DNA of 64,000 bases from Anaeramoeba flamelloides (lineage: Eukaryota; Metamonada; Anaeramoebidae), in contig JANTQA010000011.1 of the NCBI GenBank assembly GCA_027625915.1, positions 620,001 to 684,000 on the forward strand, in the 5' to 3' direction. Positions 25,901-36,913 of this stretch are shown one piece after another. The notes under the pieces are model-generated. The model was not told the origin of the DNA. It ran no database searches and saw nothing but the letters and a program-made list of their open reading frames with translations. Positions within the stretch are counted from its first letter, which is position 1; each line of letters starts with the position of its first letter. Made by a program: the position numbers and the translations under genes.

Positions 25901-26441
25901 GATGTAAACATTGTGTTGCGTCTTTATTTTTAAAATATGAAGCAACACAAGACCAGTTCTTTCCTTTGTATTGTTTGACTATTTCTTCAAGCTTATTATC
26001 CTTTACAGAAATATGTTTAATAATTTTTTTTTTTTTCGAAGAAAATTTAAAAGATATGTTAAAAGATCAAGACATTGTGAGCATTTTAATTATGTTTTTA
26101 GGATTGACTAAATCAAAAAATGATGAACAAAATAAAAAGAAAGTTTTTTTGATGTACATTGTTCTGTGTGTTAAAAAAAAATTAAAAAAAAAGCTATTTT
26201 ATGATTATTGTTATCAAGATCTAATAAAATAAAAAAAAAACTTTCCAAAAAGAAACACATAAAGAAGCACCTCCAAAAGTTTTTTTTAGTGTCACGAAAG
26301 GGGGTTTATGAAAAAATAAATATTTACTTCATGTTCGCTCCAGATCGAATTTTTTAATTGTTTTCTATTAGCAAATTTTTTCTTCTTCGCTTTTTTTTTC
26401 CTTTTTGGCTTTGGTTGGGGTTTTTTCTTTTGGTTTTCCAT
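19914..26441 (-). CDS. MYB: Three-repeat MYB transcription factor (3R-MYB)
   Basis: Nuclear DNA-binding regulator of the c-Myb/plant MYB3R type; such factors usually control cell-cycle genes. Exons (transcript order) 26441-26328, 26000-25890, 25760-25618 and 21372-19914 join in frame (phases 0, 0, 2) to 608 residues. The N-terminus is a lysine-rich basic stretch. R1 spans ~34-73 (IWSEHED, GKNW, CLHRWQK), R2 ~84-124 (GRWSKEED, GENWSTIAKKM, CRERWKN), R3 ~137-177 (TPWTIEED, GPKWSKIKKFL, IKNHFNCKL). The linkers VLNPKVKKG and VLDPNLQKT are canonical. In R3 the third tryptophan is Phe. Only repeats are well conserved; the ~430-residue tail is K/N/Q-rich with a GQ repeat and possible S/TP sites (TPSPKK, TPYKK). 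Introns are 327, 129 and 4245 bp, and the giant one splits the R2 recognition-helix end (CRER|W). Start: first ATG of exon 1. Confidence 0.92.
23286..23304. repeat. (TA)n microsatellite
   Basis: Uninterrupted TA dinucleotide run inside the giant MYB intron. Confidence 0.9.
23530..23757 (+). mobile_element. Family C element copy 2 (~228 bp), in MYB intron
   Basis: It opens CTATTTGTTGAAAAATAAG, continues AGAACAAAATTTTCATTC and AATTCCAAAAA in mirrored order at both ends, and closes with the complement of CTATTGGTTGCAAATCAAAT. The interior GAATTGGGGTTTTAATGATT matches C3/C4. TA follows the right end; the left TA is not intact. Confidence 0.65.
24238..24463 (+). mobile_element. Family C element copy 3 (~226 bp), in MYB intron
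   Basis: The arm block GGAACAAAATTTTCATTCAG with GTTCCAAAAA at the left mirrors TTTTTTTGGAAAACTG...AAATTTTGTTTC at the right; the interior GAATTGGGAACTTTGGTGAT is the family C centre. The left boundary is approximate because the terminal bases have drifted; the right end is followed by TA. Confidence 0.6.
24512..25381. mobile_element. Nested stack of family D arms enclosing a family A element
   Basis: The outer arms 24515-24551 and 25352-25381 are near-perfect complements (AAATTCAAATGGGAAACAAT). Inside them, a second D element runs 24554-25349 with TA at both sides, its arms sharing GTATTTGAATAATAAA-type ends and AAAATTTTCACTT. Inside that sits family A copy 4 (24638-25055). A further D-type right end stops at 25139. 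If the TA-flanked inner element is removed, the outer arms close into a ~60-bp palindrome with TA at its centre. Confidence 0.65.
24638..25055 (+). mobile_element. Family A element copy 4 (418 bp), nested
   Basis: The ends CTGTTGTGG and CCACAACGG are flanked by TAA at 24635-24637 and 25056-25058. The left arm holds two tandem GGAAAAAAAGTGAAAC units, the right arm one, and both continue into the family core TTTTTAATTGGGAACATTAC. The outer sequence differs from A1/A2 but the core is the same. Confidence 0.82.
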
Positions 26442-27863
26442 AACTGTGCACTTGAAAAAAGAAAAAAAAAAAAAAAAGATGGGAAGAAAAAAAAATAAAA
26501 AAGTGTTTATTTGCAAAAAATGTTTTTTGAATTTTACATTATTTTTTTTAAATTGTTTTCATTTTTCATTTCTTATTATTTACTATTACAATTAAAAGGT
26601 TAATGCTTTCTGATTTTGAAGATCATTTTAATAAAATTGTTATTCTATTTTATTTTATTTTTTTATGATAAACATAATAAAAATCGACATTGAAGGTCTA
26701 ATAACTCATCAATCATGGTTTTTTTTGACAACTTTCAAGAAATGTTACACAGACTAGACTGAGGAACACTTTCTTGAATAAAAGGATCAAAACTCAAGAA
26801 AAATTGTTTAACAAGTATTTGGTATTTAAGGACTAAAACCCTGGAAATTGGAACAAAAGATTTAACCTTTCTTTTGTAATTACAGACCTGTTGGTGTCTT
26901 TGATAATTGTATGTATCAAAAGGTATTAAAATATTTTATTTTAAAACAAAGAAAGAAATCAGTTAAAAATGATTTTATGATAAGAAAAAGTTAAGAGTTT
27001 TTGTTTATCTTTTGATCTGTTAAAAATAGATAAGTCTCCGTTTATTGTTTTCTTTATTGTTTTCACAAAAAAAAAGAATTTATTGAGAACTGTTGATGAA
27101 TGATAATAGAAGCAATTAAAGGTTCTTAAAAATCTCTACTATTTAAATTATTCAGAACTTCAATCAAAAATAAAAACAAATTTAAAAATGGAACAAAAAG
27201 TTTTTTCTTTGTTTTAATATATACTATACAATTAAAAAAGTGATTTTGAAACATATAAATGCAGTTTCTGACTTGAAAATTATAAAACCAAGATTCGGGA
27301 GTCATTATTATAATCTATTCAAATAAAACTTTGTATTAAGTTTGAAATCTGGATCCTTTTTCTCTATTTTTTTATTCAAACCTCAATTTTTTGAAGGTGT
27401 TTGTTGTTTCGAATACCATTTTACTTTGTTTTTAGGCTTTCTTACAAGGCTATTTTTTTTTTTTTTTAGTTTTTAAGACAATCAGATTGAACATTGTCGT
27501 TATTATTTTTATCAGCTACTTCTTTGTTTTTTGAAAACTTGATTTTGACTAATTGATTTTTTATCATATTTCATTGATTGGGGTTTTTGTTTTATATTTG
27601 CTAGTGATATTTTTTTGTTTCTTCGTTTTTTTTTTTACTCTTTATAAACTTTTTATAGGATCTATTTTCGCTTTTAATCCATTATAAAAATTTTTAAATG
27701 TTAAGTGTAACTTTTTTGGTGAAAAATAAGAAATTGCTCATAAAAAATTCTTTGAAAGAGTACCAAAAACCCATTTAAATTTATTCTCTGGGAATTTCAT
27801 TTCTAAAATAATAGGAAATTTTCATAATTCTAACAAATTTCACAATTTTAATCTTTAATCTTA

Positions 27864-28059
27864 AGGCCAGTTCCACTTTTAGTACACAAACTTTCAAAAT
27901 AATTTAATGCACAAAAAAATCTCAAATTAAAGTAAATTTTTTGGAATTTTTTTAACACAAATTATTTTACTAGAATTTGAATTTTTAGGCATAAATTTGG
28001 AATTTTTTTTTTATCTTAAATTTTGTTCAAAATTTGTGTCTTAAAAGAGGAACTGATTG
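27864..28059 (+). mobile_element. Family B foldback element copy 3 (196 bp)
   Basis: Left end AGGCCAGTTCCAC, right end GGAACTGATTG, TA on both sides (27862-27863, 28060-28061). It keeps exactly the 196-bp family length and hairpin symmetry despite many substitutions. Confidence 0.8.
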
Positions 28060-28811
28060 TATCAAAAATTTAATGGAAGAGATAATAATTTCCATTTTGA
28101 ATCTATAAATAGTAGAACAAATTTCGAATTCTGTTCTAAATAATTTAATTCTGTTAACTTTTCTAGTTTTAAATTTTGTAAATTTTGAAAAATTAATAGG
28201 AAATCACAAAAAACATTTATTTATTTAAAATTTTTTTTTAAAGTTTTTTTTTTTTTTTTTTGTTTGTGGTTTGATTAGAACTTGAAAATTAGTAATTTTT
28301 TTATCAAATTTACTCGAATTGAATATTCCTTCAAGTTATTTATTTTTTAAATTTTTCATTCAAAAAAATATTTTCAAATTTTTTATTTTTTTTTTGTTGT
28401 TGATTTTAACTTTAAAATTATAATTTTTTGTAATTTTTTTTAATTTTTAAACATGAACATTTTTTTGTCCAATTTATTCACGATGAAAAATCTTTTTGAG
28501 AAGTGTAAATAAAATTAAACAATAATTCCAAACAATCTGATCTGGAAATGTTGTTATTAACTTAAATTTATTTTCTAAAAAAAAACAAGCAAATAAAATA
28601 TTTTTCATAAGAAGAATTTTCCAAATAGAAAATTTTACTCAAAAAAGTAAATTATTTAAAGTATCCTTCTAAATTTAAAGAAAAAAAATGTATATAATTG
28701 TTAGTATTTAAAAAATCATTTATTTTGGATCATAAATATTTTTATTTATTTTGGAATTATGGATATTAATTTTCTCTTGAGGATATAATTTCCAAAACGA
28801 AAAAATATTTA

Positions 28812-28880
28812 CAATAAGTTCCATTATTAAGACATAATATTACAATGAAATTTAAAATATAAAAATTACTAAATTACTCT
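28812..28880 (+). mobile_element. Half copy of a family B element
   Basis: After TA, the sequence CAATAAGTTCCATTATTAAG and following AATGAAATTTAA match the left arm of family B. No right arm follows, so this is a truncated or decayed copy. Confidence 0.4.
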
Positions 28881-29912
28881 ATATTTATTTATTTTATGTA
28901 TTTTATTAAAACATTAATCTGTCCCCATAAAAAGGGATTTTTTGTTCAAAAAAAAAAAAAAAAAATTATAACTATTTTATCACAATCATTTAGTTTGAAT
29001 AATTTGACATTTTTTTATTTAATAGTTTTTTTTTCAAATCTTTTGGCAATTCTTAAAAACGTATTTTCTAAATTTTTATTATATAAAAGAATTTAGAAGA
29101 TCTTCCTATTTTATTAACTAGTTTCCAAGATTTTAAGTTGAATTCAAATTCATAATTAAATTATTTTATTAATCTATATCATTTATAGTGTTCTTTAATA
29201 TTTTTTGGATAAAATTTTTAAAAAAAGTCTTTTTCTTTCTCCACATTATCAACAATTCACCCTTTTTGAAAAAATAGTTTATTGAATTTTTAAAAATTAT
29301 TTGTATTTACTTTTTTATCTTTAAAACAAATAAATTTTTGTGGAAGGAATATGAACAATTAATTATCATGATTTTTTAATTTCTTATTTTGAACTTAATA
29401 TAAAATTTTTTACTAATCACATTTTTGTTACTTAAATCATTAAATATTATGTAGAATCTTTTTGAGAAGTTTTGATTTTTATTTGTTTGGAAAAAGTTGA
29501 TTTTTTTATTATTATAACTGGGTTTATTATTATTCATTTATTATAAATTTTTTATTTTTCTTTTTTAATTTATTTTTCCAAACTCTGAAATATCTCCTAT
29601 ATTTAACATTACAAAATTGATATTGTGTTGACAATTTCAATAAATAATAATTATATATTTATAATTTTTTATGACTTTATTCAACATTGGTAATAATTGA
29701 GTCACATTTGTGTGTTCCCATGAAATCCCGATGTGGATCAAAAGTTCACTTCTTATGTCAGTTAAATATTATTAAAAATAATAATTAACCCACTTATAAT
29801 TCTTATTTTTAACAACCAAATTGAAGATAAAAGTTATATTAAACCCATTGAATGCGAATCAGTCCTCTTTATTATCATTTCTTCAAAAGTACATAGAACC
29901 TTTAAATATATA

Positions 29913-30112
29913 CAGTCAGTTCCACTTTTAAGACACAAACTTTCAACGAAATTTAAGGTAAAGAATAATCTCAAATTATAGAACAAAATTTGTAATTTAT
30001 TTTTTTACAATTTATTTTACTAGAATTTGAGAATTTTTTGTGCCTTAATTTGAGATTTTTAATGTGCCTTAAATTTCGTTGAAAGTTTGTGTCTTAAAAG
30101 TGTAACTGACTG
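29913..30112 (+). mobile_element. Family B foldback element copy 4 (200 bp)
   Basis: Well-preserved ends CAGTCAGTTCCACTTTTAAG and its complement are flanked by TA (29911-29912, 30113-30114). It is 4 bp longer than the other near-full copies because of a T-rich loop. Confidence 0.87.
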
Positions 30113-30207
30113 TATCACTTCTTCTAATTTGACATTTTAAATTTATTGCCTTATTATATTCGCCTTTAATAATTGAAAGGCAAATATAAGACAAAATTCT
30201 TGAAATA

Positions 30208-30439
30208 CGATTTGTTGCAAAATCAATAGAACAAAATTTTTATTCATCTTCACAAAAAAGAACTTTTTATAAATCAAGTAACTTTTCAATTTTTAAATCC
30301 TGAAAAGAAGCTTAGGTTATTAATTTCCTTTTAGAATTGGGGGTTTTGATGACTTATTTGTATTTATTCTTGGTGAATGTATTTTTTTTCTTTTAAAAGC
30401 TGAATGAAAATTTTGATCTTTTTATTTGGCAATTAACAG
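30208..30439 (+). mobile_element. Family C element copy 4 (~232 bp)
   Basis: The left end CGATTTGTTGCAAAATCAAT with AGAACAAAATTTTTATTC, and the right end that reads CTGTTAATTGCCAAATAAA in complement, enclose the family centre AGAATTGGGGGTTTTGATGA. TA precedes the left end. It lies about 150 bp upstream of the VDAC start, so it may sit within that promoter. Confidence 0.65.
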
Positions 30440-30588
30440 TCGGGAAAAACAAACTACTATTCTGTGGGGGTCTAAGAAATCAAAGAGCTTATTAAATTTT
30501 CAGAATCTATTAATTTAATTTATAAAAAACCGAAAATAAAATCATTTTTTCTCATTTTCATTTACAAAACAAATAAAACTCACACAAA

Positions 30589-31630
30589 ATGAGTTATTTA
30601 TTTCGACCACTTTTATTTAGCGAGATGGGACACCGGTCTCAAAAGCTCTTAAACAGCTATTCGAAAAAGCACCTAATCAACGCCAAGTTTAAAATTGTGG
30701 AACAAGAGAATTTTTTTATCAATTCAAGTATCAAATACACTTCGAACCAAGTTTTTCAAGCTAGCAACATATATGCCAAGATTACGGGCGAATATTTATT
30801 TCACGATCTCTTTGCAATTCGTGCAAATTTTTCACCACCAAAACAAGCTATTTTAAAGTTATTTGTGCCAAAATTCAATACAAAATTTCAAAACCTTGGT
30901 GTTGTTGGTAAATCACTCGATCTTGAATTAATTTTTCTTTTTTTTATCTTTTTTATTCTTTCCTCTTTCTGAATACAAACTGGATCTTATTAATTCTTTT
31001 TCTACTTTTGCTGTATTCATTTTTCTTTTCAATCCAGCACAAAGCGATCCCAAAAAAATCATTGGCTATGCTTCTTTTCGGCACAAATTCATGACAAGCA
31101 GTCTCACTGCTGATCTCTTCTCTAAAAGGTATACGTTCAGTGGTACTCTCTCGAAGAAGGAATCTGGAGTTGGCTTATTTTGTAGTGGGCACCTTAAGCC
31201 GTTCAATTTGGACGATTTAGAATTTGTGGGGCAATATACATTCACGGACCCAACAAAGAAAAGAAAGCTTGTTTTAAGCCCGCGTTATGAGCACATCAAA
31301 AAAACTTTCTCAATTACGGCATTTGCACATCTTTTTCCTCAGCTTTCTTTGGCCTTTTCTCTTACCAAGAATTTCAACAAGCAAGCCATGAATGATCAAA
31401 ACAATAACACGAGATTCGCAATAGCAGCTCACACAGAGAGTAAGTTCAAAAAAGAAATCCAACTTTATGCCAAAATTGACTCACAAGCAAAAGTTGCAAT
31501 ATCCGCACAAATACCAAAAATTAAAAAAAATCTTTCTTTGTCCTTTTCCATATCTTCAAAATTAAACCAACTCAAATCGACAAATTTCTTTATCGGTATT
31601 GATTTTGGAACATTTTTTTTAAATAAATAA
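30589..31630 (+). CDS. VDAC: VDAC-type mitochondrial outer-membrane porin (Porin_3 family)
   Basis: Predicted 19-stranded beta-barrel channel for metabolites in the outer membrane of the mitochondrion or a related organelle. Exon 1 (30589-30907) and exon 2 (31038-31630) join in phase 1 across a 130-bp intron (GTAAAT...ATCCAG), giving 303 residues, close to the ~280-300 of VDACs. A short N-terminal segment is followed by alternating hydrophobic/polar strands without transmembrane helices. NTRFAIAAHTES near residue 225 corresponds to NTRFGIAAKYQ of animal VDAC. The C-terminus NFFIGIDFGTFF fits the glycine-centred beta-signal read by the sorting machinery. The related Tom40 is the alternative, but the NTRF.IAA block and length favour VDAC. 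The frame after the GT at 30908 runs into T-rich intron sequence. The start is the first ATG, after an A-rich leader. Confidence 0.82.
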
Positions 31631-33269
31631 AACAATTAAAATTTAATTGAGCCACCACTTTGCATTTTTAATAATGATCTTTTTTCTTCAAATTTTGATG
31701 ATTTTGTTTTATTATTGAAAACATAAAGATCGCCTTTCTTTCCTTCTGTAATAAAATAAATTGGATTGAAAGATAAAGTAGGCAATCTAGAAATTAAAAT
31801 ACATAATCTTTAGACTCCAATTTCCAGATTAAATGGTACTGATATTTGTTATTAGAATAGGATAAAATCTCAATTTGATTTTCCTTTTTTTCAATTTTTC
31901 TAATCGGACTTTCATTTCTGGTTCTTGGTTCAACGAGATATACAGGTGGAAAAAAAGTAATTCGTGGATTAAAGTCACAATAGATTTCCGCATAATCAAA
32001 TATATGTTGTAATTAGGTGTAAATGATATTAGCACCCCCTGGCTCAAATAGTTTCTGTGACTCTATTATAAATCTTATTGCACAATAAATTATTAAATTT
32101 TTTTCTAAGGATCAACTATCAAAAAAATTTCATTTTGAAAAATTTTTTTTTAATTCCTTTTCCAAATATAAAAAGTGAAACTCAAAATACTCGTATTCTT
32201 GCTTTAATAATTCATCTTTAGAAGATTCAAAAGTAAAAATTTTTAGTATTTTTTTAATTTCAAGTTTTAACTCAATAACCATCGACATAAAAACCCAAAA
32301 ATTGATTAGATTTGTTTGCTTTTTATAAAGTTAATTGAAACATCAATATATTTCCAATATTTCAGAAATAATTAGTCAAAAAAATCTATTGGTTAATTAT
32401 TTAATTTTTAAAAAAAAATTGTTTTTTTAGCGATTAATCTAGATTTCGCTACAAATTTAAGAAAGATATTTTGCAATTTTTGAATCAGAACATTGATAAT
32501 TCAAAAGTTGAATTTGTATCAAGATACAGATTTTTTTCTGAGATTATTGGGGTTTTTACAAAAACTATGGATCATTTTTAATTGATGAAATCAACAAATT
32601 TTAATATTTGGCTAATTGCTTTTTTAGAGTCATTTGAACTACAGAATACTAATATCAATTACACCCAATTGCATCATTTTTTAATTATAGATGAACCACT
32701 CATGATTTTAATTTCTTAAATATAAAGTAAATAACTAAATTTAATTCATATTAAGTCAAATGAAACAATAACATTATATTTTTTTTTTTTTTTCAATATT
32801 TTTTCCAATTTCATTATCTATTCCCCCGTTTAACTTCTTGTTTAAAAAAATATAAACTACTCTAAAAAAATTTTTCATATAAAAAAATTGAAAATTTTAT
32901 CTTTATATTAAAATACATTATATTAATATATAAAAAATGTCAATTCAAATGGGAAATAAGTTTTTGTAGGATAGTAATTTTTAAACTTGTCTTTTTATGA
33001 TTATCTACATTTTTTTATGATTTTATTATTAAAATGAAAATTGAATCTACTATTAAAATTATAAAAATAAACTATTTAAAATTTTGGCTTATTTTATTAT
33101 GTTATTTGGCGTAATTTTATCTAATTTTATTCATAACTTTATCAAAATATTTTTATTTTTTAGATTAGTCATTTTTTTTAATTTCTACAATTTTTTGTTT
33201 TGATATTACTAATTTAGTCATTTTTTTCTTATTATTTAATTATTTACTATTACTTTTTGATTAATTTTT

Positions 33270-33274
<5 letters not shown>

Positions 33275-33327
<53 letters not shown>
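33275..33327. repeat. (TA)n microsatellite, 53 bp
   Basis: Uninterrupted TA repeat, followed by a short G run (GAGGGGGGTGG) that is unusual in this A/T-rich spacer. Confidence 0.95.
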
Positions 33328-33330
<3 letters not shown>

Positions 33331-34114
33331 AGGGGGGTGGTTAAGTGTTAAAAATAACCAATCTTAGAAAAGATATTTAAATATTAAGAGAAATAGAGAA
33401 TATATATGTTTTTAAGAATGATCTTGTTTACTTGTAAAAAATCTTCTTGTTAACTTAATTTAATGTAAGTTATGTAATAAAAAACACATAGATACTCATT
33501 TTGAAAACAATGATTCACTTTTTTTGTTTTTTTGATTTTATGGGAATTTTTGACAATGATTTTTTTTGCGATAAAATAAGATTTGAAAATGTTTGGTTCA
33601 AATATCACTAATTTCTTTTTATAATATAAATAAAAATTCATTTTCAAGGATATAACTTTTATTCTTAAAAATATCTACTCCAGCTCAAATTTTCAGATTT
33701 TATTTTATTTTGTTAAAAAATCAAAATAATAAATTACCACTTATATTATTTTTTTTTTTATTTAATGTTTCACTACTTTTTAAGTCATATTTAAAGTATA
33801 AATTGAAATTTATTATTTTCCTCTATTTATCTCTGATTGGTTTTCCATTATCGTAAGTTTTATATATTACCAGACATATTTCGAACTTTGACAAAAAAAA
33901 AAAAAATTGATCATAATTTAAATTATTGTAAAAAGAGAAATAAATCACTAATTTATAGATTTTGAGTTAGTATACTAATATTTCTGATGCTTCTTTTTAT
34001 TTGATTTTATTTTTTAAATTCTGAATGGAAATACCTTTGTTGGAATAAGTTTTTGATTTAACAATTTCTTGGTATTTCGTAAGAATTGTGAAAAATGAAG
34101 TTAAAACTCCTATT

Positions 34115-34945
34115 ATAATTTAATTCATTTAATTCTATTTTTAGTTCAAAAAATATGATATTTTTTGAATTTTTCAACAGAAATAAAGATTTATTAGACC
34201 AATTGGTATGATTTATAATTATTTATTTTCCATTAAAATGAGAAAAAAAAATAATCCTGGATCTGATTAAAATTCGTAACTGAATTTTAATTTTTTTTAT
34301 AGTTGAATCATTCTCAATTGTTTTAATGATTCAGAGAATTCAACCCCTTTTTTTTAATTTTTGAAAAATTTTCTTTTTTTTAGATTTGTTTGTTAAAAAT
34401 ATTTGAGAATTGAATTTTGAAAAATAATATTCAAAAAAATGTTTTGTAAAATAATAATAAATAGTAATGGGGCGAGAAATTCAAGGGAAAAAATAGTTTG
34501 TATTCATACAAACTAAGAAGATAAAGAAAACCAATGTTCCAAAATAGGCTTTTATCGATTTTTTTTTTTTTCATTCTTGATTTCAACAAATTTATTTGGA
34601 ATGGTGATCTTTCGTTTTTGGTCTTCTAAAAGAAAATATTTGTTTCAAATGCACACCCTTTACGGTATTTTTTGTTGGTTTATTCTTTTGTTAATTTCAA
34701 CCATTCCTACAAACATTTTTCTAGATCCAAAACCAAATTTAATAAAACTCAAAAATTCAATCAAAAATTATTCAAAAAATCCAAAAATAAAAGATTCAAC
34801 TCTGATTTACTTTGATACTTTTCTTTTCATAACAAGAGTAACAAATGATATTTTGGTTTCAAAGTTTAAATATCCTTTGGCACTCAAAAAATCTTTTTTC
34901 ATTAATATTCTCACAATAAAAAATTTTCAAAATGGTAAAATGTAC
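34115..34945 (+). repeat. 0.83-kb dispersed direct repeat, copy 1
   Basis: It aligns with 57082-57930 in the same orientation; shared blocks include AATAGTAATGGGGYGAGAAA, TTCATACAAAYTAAGAAGAT and TTGGTCTTCTAAAAGAAAAT. Copy 1 contains the open frame 34601-34957, whereas in copy 2 the corresponding frame is interrupted several times. Confidence 0.75.
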
Positions 34946-34957
34946 TTACTTCCTTAA
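34601..34957 (+). CDS. Possible small hydrophobic-N-terminus protein in a duplicated segment
   Basis: Open frame of 118 codons from the ATG. It begins with basic residues and then a ~16-residue hydrophobic stretch (GIFCWFILLLISTIPTN) that could be a signal peptide or anchor, followed by a K/N-rich segment and a second hydrophobic patch. Codons look less A/T-biased than the flanks. GGTAAAAT close to the end could be a splice donor, so the frame might be a first exon. I recognise no family. The paralogous stretch near 57580-57930 is interrupted, so this could be a decaying gene, a repeat-borne frame, or chance. Confidence 0.25.
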   Translation: MVIFRFWSSKRKYLFQMHTLYGIFCWFILLLISTIPTNIFLDPKPNLIKLKNSIKNYSKNPKIKDSTLIYFDTFLFITRVTNDILVSKFKYPLALKKSFFINILTIKNFQNGKMYLLP

Positions 34958-35314
34958 AAGATGATCATTGAATTTACATTTTAAAAAAAAACTAATATTT
35001 CAATTTTTTTAATTTACCCTCTTCGAGAATAAAATATATCTTTTTTAGTGAACGCTGAACAATAAAATTTTTCAAAATCTTTTTGTAAAAAAAAAAAAAA
35101 TTAAAAAAGAGCAATGTATTTTTTATATGAGCACAAAATATTTAAAAAAGTATCAGTCAAATAAATTTTATGATTTGATTACAAAAATAGAAAAAAGGTA
35201 AAAAGTGAAATTTGTTTAAAAATAAGAATATTTGAGAAGGTAAAAAAAAATCAGAATAAAAAAAATGAGAATAGGAAGAATAAAACATCATAGTATTGAT
35301 TTGTATGTATATAC

Positions 35315-36876
35315 TTAGAATGTAAATTTATAGCTTTTCATAAATTTTTTATAAAGTTTTTTATCGACATGTTTCATAGCGGAAGGCGCTTCAGCAAATA
35401 AAACAAAATAAGTCATCACGCCACTTGAAACGACACTAAAGGCAGTAATTGTTACGAAGATACCTATCAATAATCCAACAAAAGCGAAAATAAAAGCAAT
35501 CCAGATGTTTGAATATTTAATGTAAATCATGGCCATTGATACAATACCTACAATAATTCCACTTATAATACCAGCACATACAAGAACTTTTCCAATAAGG
35601 TCATCTATTTAATAAATAAATATATAAATTCAATTAATTTAAAAAATACAATAAAATTTAAATTTTTTTTAATAAGAATTGAAAATTAAATTTTGTATAC
35701 TTATTTTCTTTTAAATAATTTTTTTTTTGTTAAAGAAAAATTTAGAGACACTTTGCCTTTTTTTGATAAGGGTATTACTTTGATTAAAAATCAGTTTCAA
35801 ATGTAGTTTTTTGTAAATAAAAAAAATTTCAAAATATCAAAACAGGTTATTTATAAAAAGCATTGATTTAATCGATTTAAATCAATCTAAATTATAAAAA
35901 AAAAATTAAAAAGAAATTTAATTCTGGTCTAGTTTTGTTTGTAAAATATTTTTATTGCATTCTTTTCGAGAAACAATAAGATTCATTAAAATTTTCAATA
36001 TTTGAAAATTAATTTATAGGTGCAAATCACATTTTCATAAAAAAACAAAGTCCAATAAATTTTCTTTTTTCAAAAAAGCAAACAAAATTTTGGTGTAAAA
36101 AAATAAAAAAATTAAAAAAAAAAAAAAAAATCACCATTAATTAATGCCATTACACCGCGTTGTTTGAGCATTCTAAAAGTGGCTTTTGCACATTTGATAT
36201 AACCCTTGCCATATACTGCAACATGTACAAGAGCATAAGCGTTAATCCATTCAGCGATCCATTCAATACAAGCAAGTATACAAAGGGCAATACATCTGGC
36301 TACTCCATTATTTGAGTTTCTTTGGCTTCTTACCATTGCTCTGATAGTTTTGATAATAGCGATTACTAAGGATCCGAAGCAAATTGAACCAAATGATTTA
36401 GTAGTTGCTCTTTTAAATGATTTCATTGTTGGATCTTCTGGCATTTCACCTTTTAAGAAATAATAATTACCAAAGACACCACAGCAGGTAACATGTACAA
36501 CATTTGTGATCGTGGTACTTACCCAATAATACATTAAAACAACCCAGAAATAAAAACCTCTATTGTCGATTTGAGATGAACGGTAGGCAATAAACGCCCA
36601 TAGAATAAACCAGACTACTTGAACAATTACTCCAAAGAAAATAGATACATTAATCATGGATGGATATTTTTTGGTAACCTTAACAACTGCTTCTAGCATA
36701 ACTTTTGCCTATTTTGAGTTTTTATTTGATTATTTAAAGGTTTTAATTCATTTGATTAATAGAATACAATATAATAATATATATGTATGTGTGTGTGTTT
36801 GTGTGTATTCATTTTAACTGGGTTAATGTGTTTGAATTATTTATTAAGCAAATTAAAATATTCGATAAAAACTTGT

Positions 36877-36913
<37 letters not shown>

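Larger units (their letters stand above)
26442..30588. other. Divergent spacer between MYB and VDAC
   Basis: It holds both promoters and elements B3 (27864-28059), a half B element (28812-28880), B4 (29913-30112) and C4 (30208-30439). A stretch near 26700-26920 is slightly less AT-rich than its surroundings but has no open frame or recognisable RNA. Nothing else can be supported. Confidence 0.65.
31631..35314. other. Convergent spacer between VDAC and CTL
   Basis: Two 3' ends meet here. It contains a long (TA)n run (33275-33327) and the ~0.83-kb segment 34115-34945 that recurs at 57082-57930. The rest is nearly pure A/T with no gene, RNA or terminal-repeat element that I can support. Confidence 0.65.

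Noticed and set aside
33275-33327. (TA)n run as a replication origin or regulatory site
   Set aside because: A simple dinucleotide repeat in A/T-rich spacer is common and nothing else supports such a role.
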